Origin: Stramonita haemastoma
Lineage: Eukaryota > Mollusca > Gastropoda > Neogastropoda > Muricidae
Direction: 5' to 3'
Length of the DNA: 32,500 bases
Assembly (NCBI GenBank): GCA_030674155.1
Contig: CM060320.1
Location: 10,549,421-10,581,920 of the forward strand
The first letter of the stretch is position 1. Each line of letters starts with the position of its first letter. Below the pieces are notes generated by a model. It searched no databases and had not been told where the DNA came from. It worked only from the letters and a program-made list of their open reading frames with translations. The position numbers and the translations under genes are program-made. Shown one piece after another: positions 10,909-19,261 of this stretch.

Positions 10909-13463
10909 GGGGGGTGCTTAGTGAGTCTTTGTTTTGACACAGGTAGATTTTGAACTTTCCTCCATGTCTGTTTCCATCTTCGTGTTTCTCCTGTCTGTCT
11001 TCTCTCTCCAGCATGTCAAGGTGTTTCGAGCCATCTTCAGCAATGAAAGCATTAGCACATTACTATCTATCTATCTATACTATCTATCTATCTATCTATC
11101 TATGTGTGTGTGTGTGTGTGAGTGTGCGCGCGCGCGCACACACACACAGACGTTAACACAGAGGACTACTGATTCATTCACTCGCACTGGTGTTTGCTAT
11201 GGGTTCGTAGATTCCCCCCTGCCCCCGCTTCTTTTCACTAGCTAATTATGTTTGTTACCATGAGCTGGGATTTAGGCTGTGTACACTATAAAGGTCTCTA
11301 AAAGTACACGAATGCACACGAGAGGGGAAGGAGAGCTCGCTCGCGAGCGCGCACACTCTTTCTCTAGACACCTACTGCGTCAAGATTTCTGTGGGAGGAA
11401 CATTAACTCTTCGCAAATAGCGGATAGCACAGAAATAGATTTACTTCCCTTACACCTTCACTTTAAGGTCTCGCTTGTGCGTTAGCATTCTTTCTTCATT
11501 TTTGAGAATAATGAACAAGCACCCGTGTACTTTTTTGCAGCCAGTCCCCGTCTACATGCAGTTTTGTAAATATTGTTAACCGTTCCCACCGGCTAAACTG
11601 GACTACTCTTCCGGAAGGCGGAACAAGTTTCAACGTTTTTGTGTTGTTTTTTCCGTTGGGTTTTGATTTAAGTTAGTAGATGCGCGCGATGACAACTCGC
11701 AAAATGAGCGAGCACACACACACACATACACTTGTAATTACAGTATTTAACACAACACACTATTATGAACATACATTTTATTTGTTTCGTTTCCTCTCTT
11801 ATCCGTTAACTCCCTCCTAGGAGAGTTACTGAGACACTACACTGAATTGTTCAGGCCGTCTCTGTTGAACCTGGCAGAGTTTGTCTCCAGGTACAGGGTG
11901 CATGCTGGGTATGTTAATGTTCCCGTAACCCATAGAACGTTAACATGAATCTTTAGCCTAACGTGGGTTTATACACGAAAGGAATTAAGGCACTGGCAGG
12001 TCTGCACTTCAAGTCGATCTGGGAGATCATAAAAATCTCCTCCTCTCAATGCAACAGACTAGGCCCGGCCGAAAACTTGATCAGCCAAGTGCCAAGGTGA
12101 ACATTAAAATACCATTCTGCTTTGAACATGTTATGCTGAGATTGTTTTCTGTCGAGACCAGCTAGCTCTTAGCCTAACAGCCTACCCTCTCCTTTATCGA
12201 GACGAAACATAATCCTCTGAAGTTCGAGTATGGCTGCCTTATTAAATGGAAAAGGACTTGAAATTAGTCATATCCACAAAACTTCTCATCTAGTGTGTAC
12301 TCAACGGTCACACAGTGAGTCCAAGATGGGATGAGTAGGACAGAATGTATATTCTAGGTGACCCCCAGGGTGTTAAGCTGGGGAACGCTAAAAAACAACA
12401 GGATTTACTAGACTTCACTGTCGAGATTCGAACCCACGACTACATGGACTAGTCAGGATGGAAGTCAAACGTTCCAATCCACTCAACCACAATACAGTAG
12501 AATTCTGTGTAGCCCAATGCAGTAGAGAGTAATACACATCATTACACTGAACTGTACTGCACCACACTAGCTTACATTACACTGCAGTACACTACACTAC
12601 ACATTGCAGTACACTACAATGCACTACACTATACTGCACTGCACAACACAGCACTATACACTACACTGCACTGCACTATAGCACACTAAACTCCACTACA
12701 CTCCATTACACTACACTATATTACACTGTACAGTACTACACCATACTTACTGCACTACACTACACAACAATGCACCTCTCCACATAGGCCTCTATGTAGC
12801 CCGGCTCATTAGAAAGTAATACAAATCATTGCGCTACACTGTACTACACTACACTACACTACATCACACCACACCAGACCACAATACACTACACTCCACA
12901 CTACACCACACTGTCTATTCTTCCCATGTGCGTGCAGTCAGTCAGTCAGTCTCTCACTCAGTCCGTCAACCAGTCCGTCAGTCAATCAGTCAGTCCGTCA
13001 ACCAGTCCGTCAGTCAGTCCGTCAACCAGTCCGTCCGTCAGTCATCAGTCAGTCAGTCGCAGTCCGACACTCCTGACCTTTTCAGCTCTTCTTCCTCCTT
13101 CTTCTTCCTCAGGCGGCATCGTCTGGCCGCCCTTCGGTTCTGGGCACGCCGTACTTCCCGTCTGGCCTCGTCCTCCTCCGTCTGCTGCTCACACACACAT
13201 GCACACACACACATGCACGCGCACACACACACACGCACGCACGCGCGCGCGCACACGCACGCACACACACGCGCACATTCACACAAACACACACGCACAT
13301 GCACACATGTACATCACACATGCATACACACACATACAAGTACATCAAACGCACACAATGTAAACGCACGCGCACGCACGCGAAAACACGTACATGCACA
13401 AGCGTGTATGAACACATACACACCGTGTGCGTGCAGGGCACGCGCGTGCGCGCACAACACACA

Positions 13464-13515
<52 letters not shown>

Positions 13516-14197
13516 CACACACTGCTCGCCCTTAAAAGGAAAGAAAATCATCTTAAGTCGAAGTATGACTGTCTGTTTGGCGAGGTACGTACCCGAAAAC
13601 AAGTCGTACAGACAAACTCCTTATTCGGTGTGTACTTCACAGTCTTTGCTAGTGATTCCAACCATTTAGGTAGCCGCATTCCGACTAAGAAGGTAGTGTA
13701 CACGACACATGCATGTTTTTTTGTTTTGTTTTTTATTGTCATCCGTTTCTTCCGCACGACATGGCCTATGTTTGCGAAAGGCGGAACGGGTTTCCAACGC
13801 GTGCACAGGATGTTCTGTGTGCATTCGTACACGGGGCCTTCGGTTTGAAGTCTCACCCAAAGGACTTTCACATTCAGTTCGATTTTTTCTCGCCAAACTG
13901 AGAAAAAATGGACAAGGTTGGGAATCGAACCCAGAATCTCGCCGTTTGCTTGTTAGGCAGGTGAACGTCTTAACCGTCCTGTCACCTTTCCCCTTTTCAC
14001 CTTCAAGAAAGCCAACTGTTTGTAGTCCTCTCCACCCCCACCCCCTTTTCCATTTGCATTGGTTATGTCGTGTGATCTTCAATTTAACTTTGTCCTTCCG
14101 TATTTTTGCAGCAATACAATAACATCCCCGCAAGCACGCGTGCACTCACTCACTCACTCACTCACTCACTCACTCACTCACACACACACACACACAC

Positions 14198-14237
<40 letters not shown>

Positions 14238-14463
14238 CCTTAGGATGAGACTATAAACCGAAGTCCTGTGTGCGAACGCATGCAGACATCTTGCGCACAC
14301 GTTAAAACCCGTTTCGTTTATCGGAAGAGTAAGCCATTGTGTGCCAGTGGGAACTGATGACAAAATTTACAAAACTGCACACACACAGGGGATTGGATGT
14401 AAAAAAAAAAAGCACACGAGTGCTTTATTTCATTATCCTCAACAGTTTTTTTTTTATAGATTA

Positions 14464-14526
<63 letters not shown>

Positions 14527-14841
14527 TTATTATCTCGGAAGGTAACCGAAAGGAGCGAAACAGGCCCGTTTTCTTCATCTAGCCCTCGTCCCATAAGGTA
14601 TACACACACGCACGCACACACATGCATGTGCACATACAGACAGACACACACACGCGCACACTCGCATACACACACGCATGAACATGCGCACGCGCGCGCA
14701 CACACACATACACACACACAGAGGAAGCACACGTATATGAATTACACACGTGCAAACCTAATAACTATATACGGTACGTGCATTTAAAGGTTAGAAATAT
14801 TATATATCAAGTAGACCCATCATGCCCTAATAACAGAAAAT

Positions 14842-14921
<80 letters not shown>

Positions 14922-15810
14922 GACGATTTAGGTAATTTACCAACACTTTTTTTGGCCGTTTTAAAAGGGCAGGTGGGGGGGGGGGGGGGGGGGGGGTTAA
15001 TAGCCGGTTATCTCCTTTTTTTTTACCATGAAAAGAGGCGTGAAGGAAACAAACAAACAAAAAAAGGAGACTAACACAGCCAGCAGCAGCCAGCCAGCCA
15101 GACAGAGACAGATCGGGTATTTTTCTTCTTCGTCGAACGAACGCTCAGACAGCGACTATTGTTGTCTGTCATAAGATCGGGTCTGAAAACAGTGGTGACC
15201 AACAAAAAAAAAATACGGGAGCAGGGTAGGATAGTGGGGGTAGGGGCATACAAGTAACAAAAAAACTGGGGTGTTCCGGACTTTAAAAAATGAAAAAGCC
15301 CCTTTTGCACAAACGAAAGCAGGTCGGACACACAACACTCAGGCCTTTCCACTCCCCACAATTGATGTATTCAAACCTCGTGGTCCCCACCCACCCCCTG
15401 CATAGACAGACAGACGTCCTGGTTCCTATCGTTATATTACACACGACATTGGCAGCTCAGGCCTATTCTCTGCATGCACTGCACTGCCACATGCATGTCG
15501 CCTCTATTGCCCCGGGTTACAACTGAACGGGGAGGGGAGGGGGGGGGGGGGCTGGGTGAGGGGGAGAGGGGGGGGGAAATGACTATTACGTGGAGAAAGG
15601 GTAAGAGGTGGTGGGTACGGGTGGGGGAGAGATGGAATAGACGGGGTGAAGGAGAGGTAGGGATTTTGTTGCAGGGAAAGGTCATAGGTTTTTTTTTTTT
15701 TGTATGATGTATTGGATAGAGGGGTTGGGTGATCTTTTTGTGTTTTCTCTCTCTCACACATACACGCGCGCACGCGCGCGCTCGCACAACACACGTACAC
15801 ACAATCCCCT

Positions 15811-15875
<65 letters not shown>

Positions 15876-15950
15876 TTTTATTCCTCAGTAGGCACACGCG
15901 TGTGGGCCGCCACAACATACAAAAACATAAACTGTACACTGATGCACGCA

Positions 15951-16016
<66 letters not shown>

Positions 16017-16660
16017 TCACACACACACCCACCCACCACCACCACACCCCCCTTGTCACAACGATCACCCCCATTCAAACTCTCCCCCCCCCCCCCCCCC
16101 CCACCCATAAGACCCGTCCAGAAGTATACATGTACAAGCCAAAACTGTGTGCACAACAGACTAGAGCGCCTTTTTGTTTTTAAATAACACACACACACAT
16201 CACACACACACATCACACACACATCACACACACACACACACACACACGCACACACACACACACAAATGTCCGCAACAGATGTATCGTCCTACCTCACAAG
16301 TGACATGGATACATAATAATAACTTTATTTTTGTTATTATTGTTGTTCAGTGTGACAATAACTTTGAATTTTTTCCCCGTTTGGTTTTTCTCTTCTTTTG
16401 TGTCGGATTCTTCTTGTTCTTGTCTTCTTCTTTTCTCCTTCCGGCTCGGTATCTGACTTTCGTTGTTTGCAACGTGTTTTTGACCGTTTTTTTGCCCCTT
16501 AATTTTTTGGGGTAGTTTTTCATTAAATAAACGGACTTTCTGTTCGATGTTTGTGGTAGGAGATGGGAGTGGTGCGGCGTGTGTGTGTGTGTGTGTGTCG
16601 GGGGGGGGGGGGGGTGGGGGTGTTTCGCGGATTAGTTGTTGGATGTTAGGTTGTTTTTGT

Positions 16661-16721
<61 letters not shown>

Positions 16722-19255
16722 CAGTGGCTTTACCCTCGTGTGTGACATGTTCATCATCTGGTGTGTGTGTGTGCGTGTGTGTGTGTGCTTATATAGAAAC
16801 AAATACTAACAATTCATATATTCAGAAAACCGCGGCATAATATATACAACCAGCGTATCTTATCAATTCGTTACTATTGCTGGAGCACTGAAAAGGGGGG
16901 GGGGGGGGGGGGATAGGGGCGGTTACTATCTTTTGTCTAGATGATGAAATGGAAATTTTAAAAATGGAAAAGAGTTCCGTTTTCATAAATTAGCTTCGCA
17001 GAAATATGCCTTGACCTATAGATCCAAGTGACATACAGCACTGTGCACTGCAGCACAGTATAGTACAGTACAGCACAGTACAGTATAGTACAGCACAGTA
17101 CATGCAGCACAGTACAGTATAGCACAGTATAGTACACTGCACACGGTATAGTACAGCACAGTATAGTACACTACACTGCAGCACAGTATAGTACACTACA
17201 GCACAGTATAGTGCAGTACAGTACACTGCAGTACAGTACATACACTGCAGCACAGTACAGTATAGTACACTGCAGCACAGTATAGTACACTGCAGCACAG
17301 TATAGTACACTGCAGCACAGTATAGTACACTGCAGCACAGTATAGTACACTACAGCACAGTATAGTACACTACAGCACAGTATGGTACACTGCAGCACAG
17401 TACAGTATAGTACACTGCAGTACAGTATACTACACTGCAGCACAGCACAGTATAGTACACTGCAGCACAGCACAGTATAGTACACTGCAGCACAGCACAG
17501 TATAGTACACTGCAGCACAGCACAGTATAGTACACTGCAGCACAGTATAGTACACTGCAGCACAGCACAGTACACTGTAGCACAGCACAGTATAGTACAC
17601 TGCAGCACAGCACAGTATAGTACACTGCAGCACAGCACAGTATAGTACACTGCAGCACAGCACAGTACACTGCAGCACAGTACAGTACACTGCAGCACAG
17701 CACAGTACACTGCAGCACAGCACAGTACACTGCAGCACAGCACATTATAGTACACTGCAGCACAGCACAGTATAGTACACTGCAGCACAGCACAGCATAG
17801 TACACTGCACACAGCACAGTATAGTACACTGCAGCACAGTATAGTACACTGCAGCACAGCACAGTATAGTACACTGCAGCACAGTATAGTACACTGCAGC
17901 TCAGTATAGTACACTGCAGCACAGTATGGTACACTACAGCACAGTATAGTACACTGCAGCACAGCACAGTATGGTACACTTCAGCACAGTATGGTACACT
18001 GCAGCACAGTATGGTACACTGCAGCACAGTATGGTACACTGCAGCACAGTATGGTACACTGCAGCACAGTATGGTACAGTAGCAGAGAAGAGAACAGTAC
18101 AGGGCAGTATAGTACAGTGGCAGAGAGAGAACAGTACGCCACAGCACAGTGAAACACATACAGTACATACAGCACACCAAACTACAGCGCAGCACAGCAC
18201 GCTACAAAACACTACAATCTACACCACCGTTAGAGTTCCAGCTTTTCTGAAGCTCACCTGGTAGGCAGGAGAGGGAGAGAAGTCCAGGCTGAGTTCCTCC
18301 TGGCCGTTGTCCAGGCGCTTCTTCATGATCTTCAGCTTCAGCTCCTGCTTAAGCAGCGGGGACAGGCTCTGCGACCCCTGGCTCTGCTCCCACGCCTCCC
18401 GCAGACTGGGGTCCAGAGAGGACCCCTCCTCCAGGAGGGCCGGGAGCTCGCCCAGACATTCTGCGCCAAAGTCGCCCACGGCCTGAGCAGAGGACGCCTC
18501 CCCCACCACCTCCTCCTCCTCCTCAAGGGCAGCGGCCGGCAACTCCGTGTCGGAGAAGACGCTGAGGTCGTCCAGCAGAGCGAGGTCCTCTTCAAGCAGG
18601 ACGTCCTGCTCCTCCTCCTTCAGGTGGCTGCTGGTGCCTTGAAGACGCTGCCTGCGTGGAGGGGGGTCGAGGAAGGGGAGGGAGGAGTCGGGGGCGAAGG
18701 TGGATGAGAATGAGGGCAGAGGAGGAGGTCTGTAGGGATAGGGCTGCTGCTGGTGTTGGGAGCTGGGGAAGGAGGAGTCTACAAAGAGGGAGTGGGGTCG
18801 GTGGGAGTGTCAGGGGGCGTCTCGAGGAAGACTTCGTTGTAGTCGGGAGGCAGCAGTGTGGGTGCCTGTTGCGGACACAGAGCAGCAGAGACGCTGACAG
18901 GCGGGAACCTGAAGGCCGTAGACTCTTCACCTGAAGACAGGGCAAGGCCATCCCCAAAACTTCCTCCACCACCATAGCCGAGGACGCTGTGCCGAGGTCC
19001 TGCTGGCTCCACGGGGGTGTCCGGCAGACTCAACCCGCCAACACCCCATTCCCTGGACTGCTGCGCTGGAGGTGGAAGCGGGGGGTTCTGAAGGCCGGGC
19101 TGTGCAGCGGTGGTAGAAAACGGGGTCAGCTGGAAGGGGGCAGCGTCCTCTCCGCCTGTCATCATCGTCCCTGAGCGGTCTGTCTGCCAGTCGATCAAGG
19201 ACAGCAGGCTGTCTGGATGTGCAGCCTCGGGAGCTGGGCTGTCCTGACCGGACAT
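10093..19255 (-). CDS. ATF3/JDP2-like bZIP transcription factor gene, four possible coding exons
   Basis: Gene-level entry for a predicted nuclear DNA-binding factor of the AP-1/ATF superfamily; such proteins dimerise through a leucine zipper and bind TRE (TGASTCA) or CRE (TGACGTCA) sites. Coding pieces in order on the minus strand: 19255-18931, 18778-18258, 13184-13078 and 10488 down to a stop at 10093. Support comes from the basic region with QNRRAARRCR (the NxxAAxxCR signature), a zipper whose spacing matches ATF3 exactly, a closing His-x3-Cys, and an upstream motif LSPLLKQELKLKIMKKRL resembling the segment conserved in ATF3/JDP2. The intron inside the zipper start is at the place known for FOS/ATF3-type genes. 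The long acidic and proline-rich N-terminus exceeds vertebrate ATF3 (181 residues). FOS- or BATF-like assignments are possible; the upstream motif favours ATF3/JDP2. Two frame problems and an uncertain C-terminus are described under the exons. Confidence 0.82.
10594..10910. repeat. Two (GT)n microsatellites with an A-rich stretch between
   Basis: (GT)n at 10594-10629 and 10874-10905, in intron 3 just upstream (on the gene strand) of the exon 4 acceptor. The stretch between holds a CAAAGTCAAAATTTTATTTC segment that may be the end of a retroposon. Confidence 0.85.
11062..11150. repeat. Compound (CTAT)n(GT)n(CG)n(CA)n microsatellite
   Basis: CTAT tetramers at 11064-11103 pass into GT, then GCGCGCGC, then CACACA. 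The GT-CG-CA core is a near-palindrome of alternating purine-pyrimidine DNA, prone to Z-DNA or cruciform. Confidence 0.9.
11503..11632 (+). repeat. Dispersed repeat family R1, copy 3
   Basis: Shares CAGTCCCCGTCTACATGCAG, TTTTGTAAATATTGTTAACC and ACTACTCTTCCGGAAGGCGG with the other copies. It lies in intron 3 of the bZIP gene. Confidence 0.8.
12061..12413. repeat. Probable insertion within the tRNA-derived repeat
   Basis: The stretch separates parts that are adjacent in the copy near 1640. Short matching edges (CAGACT and TAGACT) could be the remnant of a target duplication. Its middle (12213-12335) resembles 13538-13665. No protein or tRNA-like head was recognised in it. Confidence 0.45.
12213..12335 (+). 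repeat. Dispersed repeat, copy A
   Basis: Phrases TTCGAGTATGGCTGCC and AGTGTGTACTCAACGGTCAC align in order with CGAAGTATGACTGTC and GGTGTGTACTTCACAGTC at 13558-13643. It is a diverged two-copy family in this window, both copies in or next to intron 3. Confidence 0.5.
12537..12912. repeat. Degenerate ACACT/TACACTGCAC tandem tract
   Basis: Imperfect 5- and 10-base repeats of the ACACT and TACACTGCAC type run for about 375 bp in intron 3. The TACACTGCA phrase is shared with the minisatellite at 17030-18175 on the same strand, which may indicate a common origin or convergence. No coding potential was seen. Confidence 0.85.
12935..13062. repeat. (CAGT)n microsatellite with interruptions, next to the exon 3 donor
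   Basis: CAGT/CCGT tetramer repeats (GTCAGTCAGTCAGTC, with CAACCAGTCCGTCAGT blocks) run up to about 15 bases from the end of exon 3. On the gene strand this is a (GACT)n tract immediately inside intron 3. Confidence 0.9.
13078..13184 (-). CDS. bZIP gene exon 3: basic DNA-binding region
   Basis: Reads QTEEDEARREVRRAQNRRAA followed by RRCRLRKKKEEEELK. The NxxAAxxCR core is the DNA-contact signature of FOS, JUN and ATF3-class proteins, and the flanking Arg/Lys clusters also act as nuclear localisation signals in this family. The acceptor is one of three in-frame AGs at GAGCAGCAG (13190-13182); I chose the middle one. The best donor is AAAAG|GTCAGG with its last exon base at 13078. That leaves phase 2, but exon 4 reads in phase 0. 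One more G would give a 108-nt, 36-codon exon, the size I recall for the corresponding FOS exon, and exact heptad spacing. The exon is bordered by a (TG)n-rich tract in place of a normal pyrimidine tract and by a (GACT)n tract after the donor. Confidence 0.85.
13188..13517. repeat. (CA)n/(CG)n tract abutting the exon 3 acceptor
   Basis: Alternating purine-pyrimidine DNA, mostly CA with ATGCAC, GCGCGC and TACA interruptions, ending in a pure (CA)n run at about 13460-13515. On the gene strand it reads (TG)n directly before the AG of exon 3, where a pyrimidine tract would normally lie. The length and alternation suit Z-DNA. Confidence 0.93.
13538..13665 (+). repeat. Dispersed repeat, copy B
   Basis: Diverged partner of 12213-12335, same orientation. 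It lies between the (CA)n tract next to exon 3 and another dispersed repeat at 13733, within intron 2. Non-coding. Confidence 0.5.
13733..13872 (+). repeat. Dispersed repeat family R1, copy 4
   Basis: Shares TTGTCATCCGTTTCTTCCGC, AAAGGCGGAACGGGTTTCC and a CACGGGGCCTTCGGTTTGAA to CACCCAAAGGACT ending. It lies in intron 2, just before a tRNA-like head in the opposite orientation. Confidence 0.8.
13911..13992 (-). mobile_element. tRNA-derived SINE head
   Basis: On the minus strand it reads GGAAAGGTGACAGGACGGTT at the 5' end, with an A-box-like GGTGACAGGACGG, and contains GGGTTCGATTCCC, a perfect B-box/T-arm, about 50 bases later. Length and box spacing fit a tRNA-derived RNA polymerase III promoter. 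I could not form a clean cloverleaf, and one acceptor-arm side pairs poorly, so I call a SINE head and not a functional tRNA. Confidence 0.65.
14138..14236. repeat. (CACT)n(CA)n microsatellite
   Basis: CACT tetramers followed by about 55 bp of CA with one interruption. It directly abuts R1 copy 5. Confidence 0.93.
14236..14448 (-). repeat. Dispersed repeat family R1, copy 5 (nearly complete)
   Basis: The fullest reverse copy: GTCCTTAGGATGAGACTATA, CATCTTGCGCACACGTTAAA, GTAAGCCATTGTGTGCCAGT, AAATTTACAAAACTGCACAC, then an A-run and CACGAGTGCTTTATTTCATT. It is bordered by (CACT)n(CA)n at 14141-14235 and by (GA)n from 14469. It sets the family length at about 210 bp. Confidence 0.88.
14469..14997. 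repeat. Microsatellite cluster: (GA)n, (CA)n, (GA)n, G-run
   Basis: (GA)n at 14469-14520, a CA-rich tract at 14602-14722, (GA)n at 14846-14922 and a 22-base G run near 14976-14997. All lie in intron 2. No gene was seen between them. Confidence 0.9.
15530..16265. repeat. Microsatellite cluster: G-rich, (CT)n, (CA)n, C-run
   Basis: A GGGGA-rich stretch at 15530-15660, (CT)n at 15817-15871 and 15958-16003, (CA)n at 16003-16027 and 16187-16264, and a C run at 16086-16102. In intron 2. Confidence 0.9.
16579..16912. repeat. Microsatellite cluster: (GT)n, G-run, (CT)n, (GT)n, G-run
   Basis: (GT)n at 16579-16598, a G run to about 16614, (CT)n at 16661-16714, (GT)n at 16760-16788 and a G run at 16895-16912. 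In intron 2, immediately before the minisatellite at 17030. Confidence 0.9.
17030..18175. repeat. 1.15-kb minisatellite of 20- and 25-bp units (CAGCACAGTATAGTACACTG)
   Basis: Units of 20 bp (CAGCACAGTATAGTACACTG) and 25 bp (with an extra CAGCA) alternate. A homogeneous block of 20-bp units with TATGG in place of TATAG lies at about 17980-18070. The array sits in intron 2, about 85 bp past the donor at 18258. Long open frames run through it on the minus strand (263 and 281 codons in different frames, rich in Cys, Leu and Tyr). They are a by-product of a stop-free unit and are not called as genes. Confidence 0.95.
18258..19255 (-). CDS. bZIP gene, first coding block (N-terminal and ATF3/JDP2-like region)
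   Basis: It starts at the ATG at 19255-19253 (G at -3, MSGQDSPAPEAAHPDSLLSL) and stays open with a strong Pro/Ser/Thr and acid bias, as in an activation domain. The reading frame meets TAG at 18781-18779, then resumes one frame over as VDSSFPSSQHQQQPYPYRPP and continues through acidic LLEEDLALLDDLSVFSDTEL and five consecutive Glu to LSPLLKQELKLKIMKKRL. The block ends SPAYQ with a textbook donor CAG|GTGAGC (last base 18258, phase 0). Either an intron at 18930-18779 or a one-base loss reconciles the two frames: 998 nt minus 152 gives 282 codons, and 998 plus 1 gives 333 codons. Known ATF3 and JDP2 proteins have a similar KEEL..xI..KRL segment ahead of the bZIP. A repeat array begins a few bases upstream of the ATG. 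Confidence 0.82.
18779..18930 (-). other. Candidate 152-nt intron, or coding stretch with a one-base loss
   Basis: On the minus strand the segment begins GTGAAG after CTTCAG and ends CTTTGTAG before ACTCC, so both splice sites are canonical with a pyrimidine-rich end. Splicing joins a phase-1 donor to a matching acceptor and keeps the frame. Against an intron, the stretch is open in frame until the TAG of the acceptor itself and reads as plausible protein (LPPDYNEVFLETPPDTPTDP), with composition like the flanking exons. Adding one T to the TTT run would also restore the frame. The data shown cannot decide between these, and retention in some transcripts is also possible. Confidence 0.5.
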
Positions 19256-19261
19256 GGCAGG

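Larger units (their letters stand above)
11880..12496 (-). mobile_element. Second copy of the tRNA-derived repeat, interrupted by about 350 bp
   Basis: GGTGCATGCTGGGTATGT, CGAAAGGAATTAAGGCACTG and CTGGGAGATCATAAA at 11888-12032 match the copy at 1135-1600. The tRNA-like head is at 12496-12414 on the minus strand (A-box-like TGGTTGAGTGG, B-box GGGTTCGAATCTC). Compared with the first copy, a stretch of about 350 bp (12061-12413) lies between body and head and looks inserted. Confidence 0.68.

Noticed and set aside
12829..13848. Plus-strand open frame of 339 codons
   Set aside because: It consists of ACACT, CAGT and CA repeats (Thr-His, Ser-Gln) and crosses the bZIP exon on the opposite strand.
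13911..13992. Possible functional tRNA gene on the minus strand
   Set aside because: The B-box is perfect, but the arms do not fold cleanly and no anticodon stem is convincing; other tRNA-derived repeats occur nearby, so a SINE head is more likely.
17171..18195. Overlapping minus-strand open frames of 263 and 281 codons, rich in Cys/Leu/Tyr
   Set aside because: They are translations of the 20/25-bp minisatellite in different frames, with no start context, domain or splice support.
18656..18934. Plus-strand Arg/Gly-rich open frame
   Set aside because: It is the antisense shadow of the bZIP N-terminal coding block.
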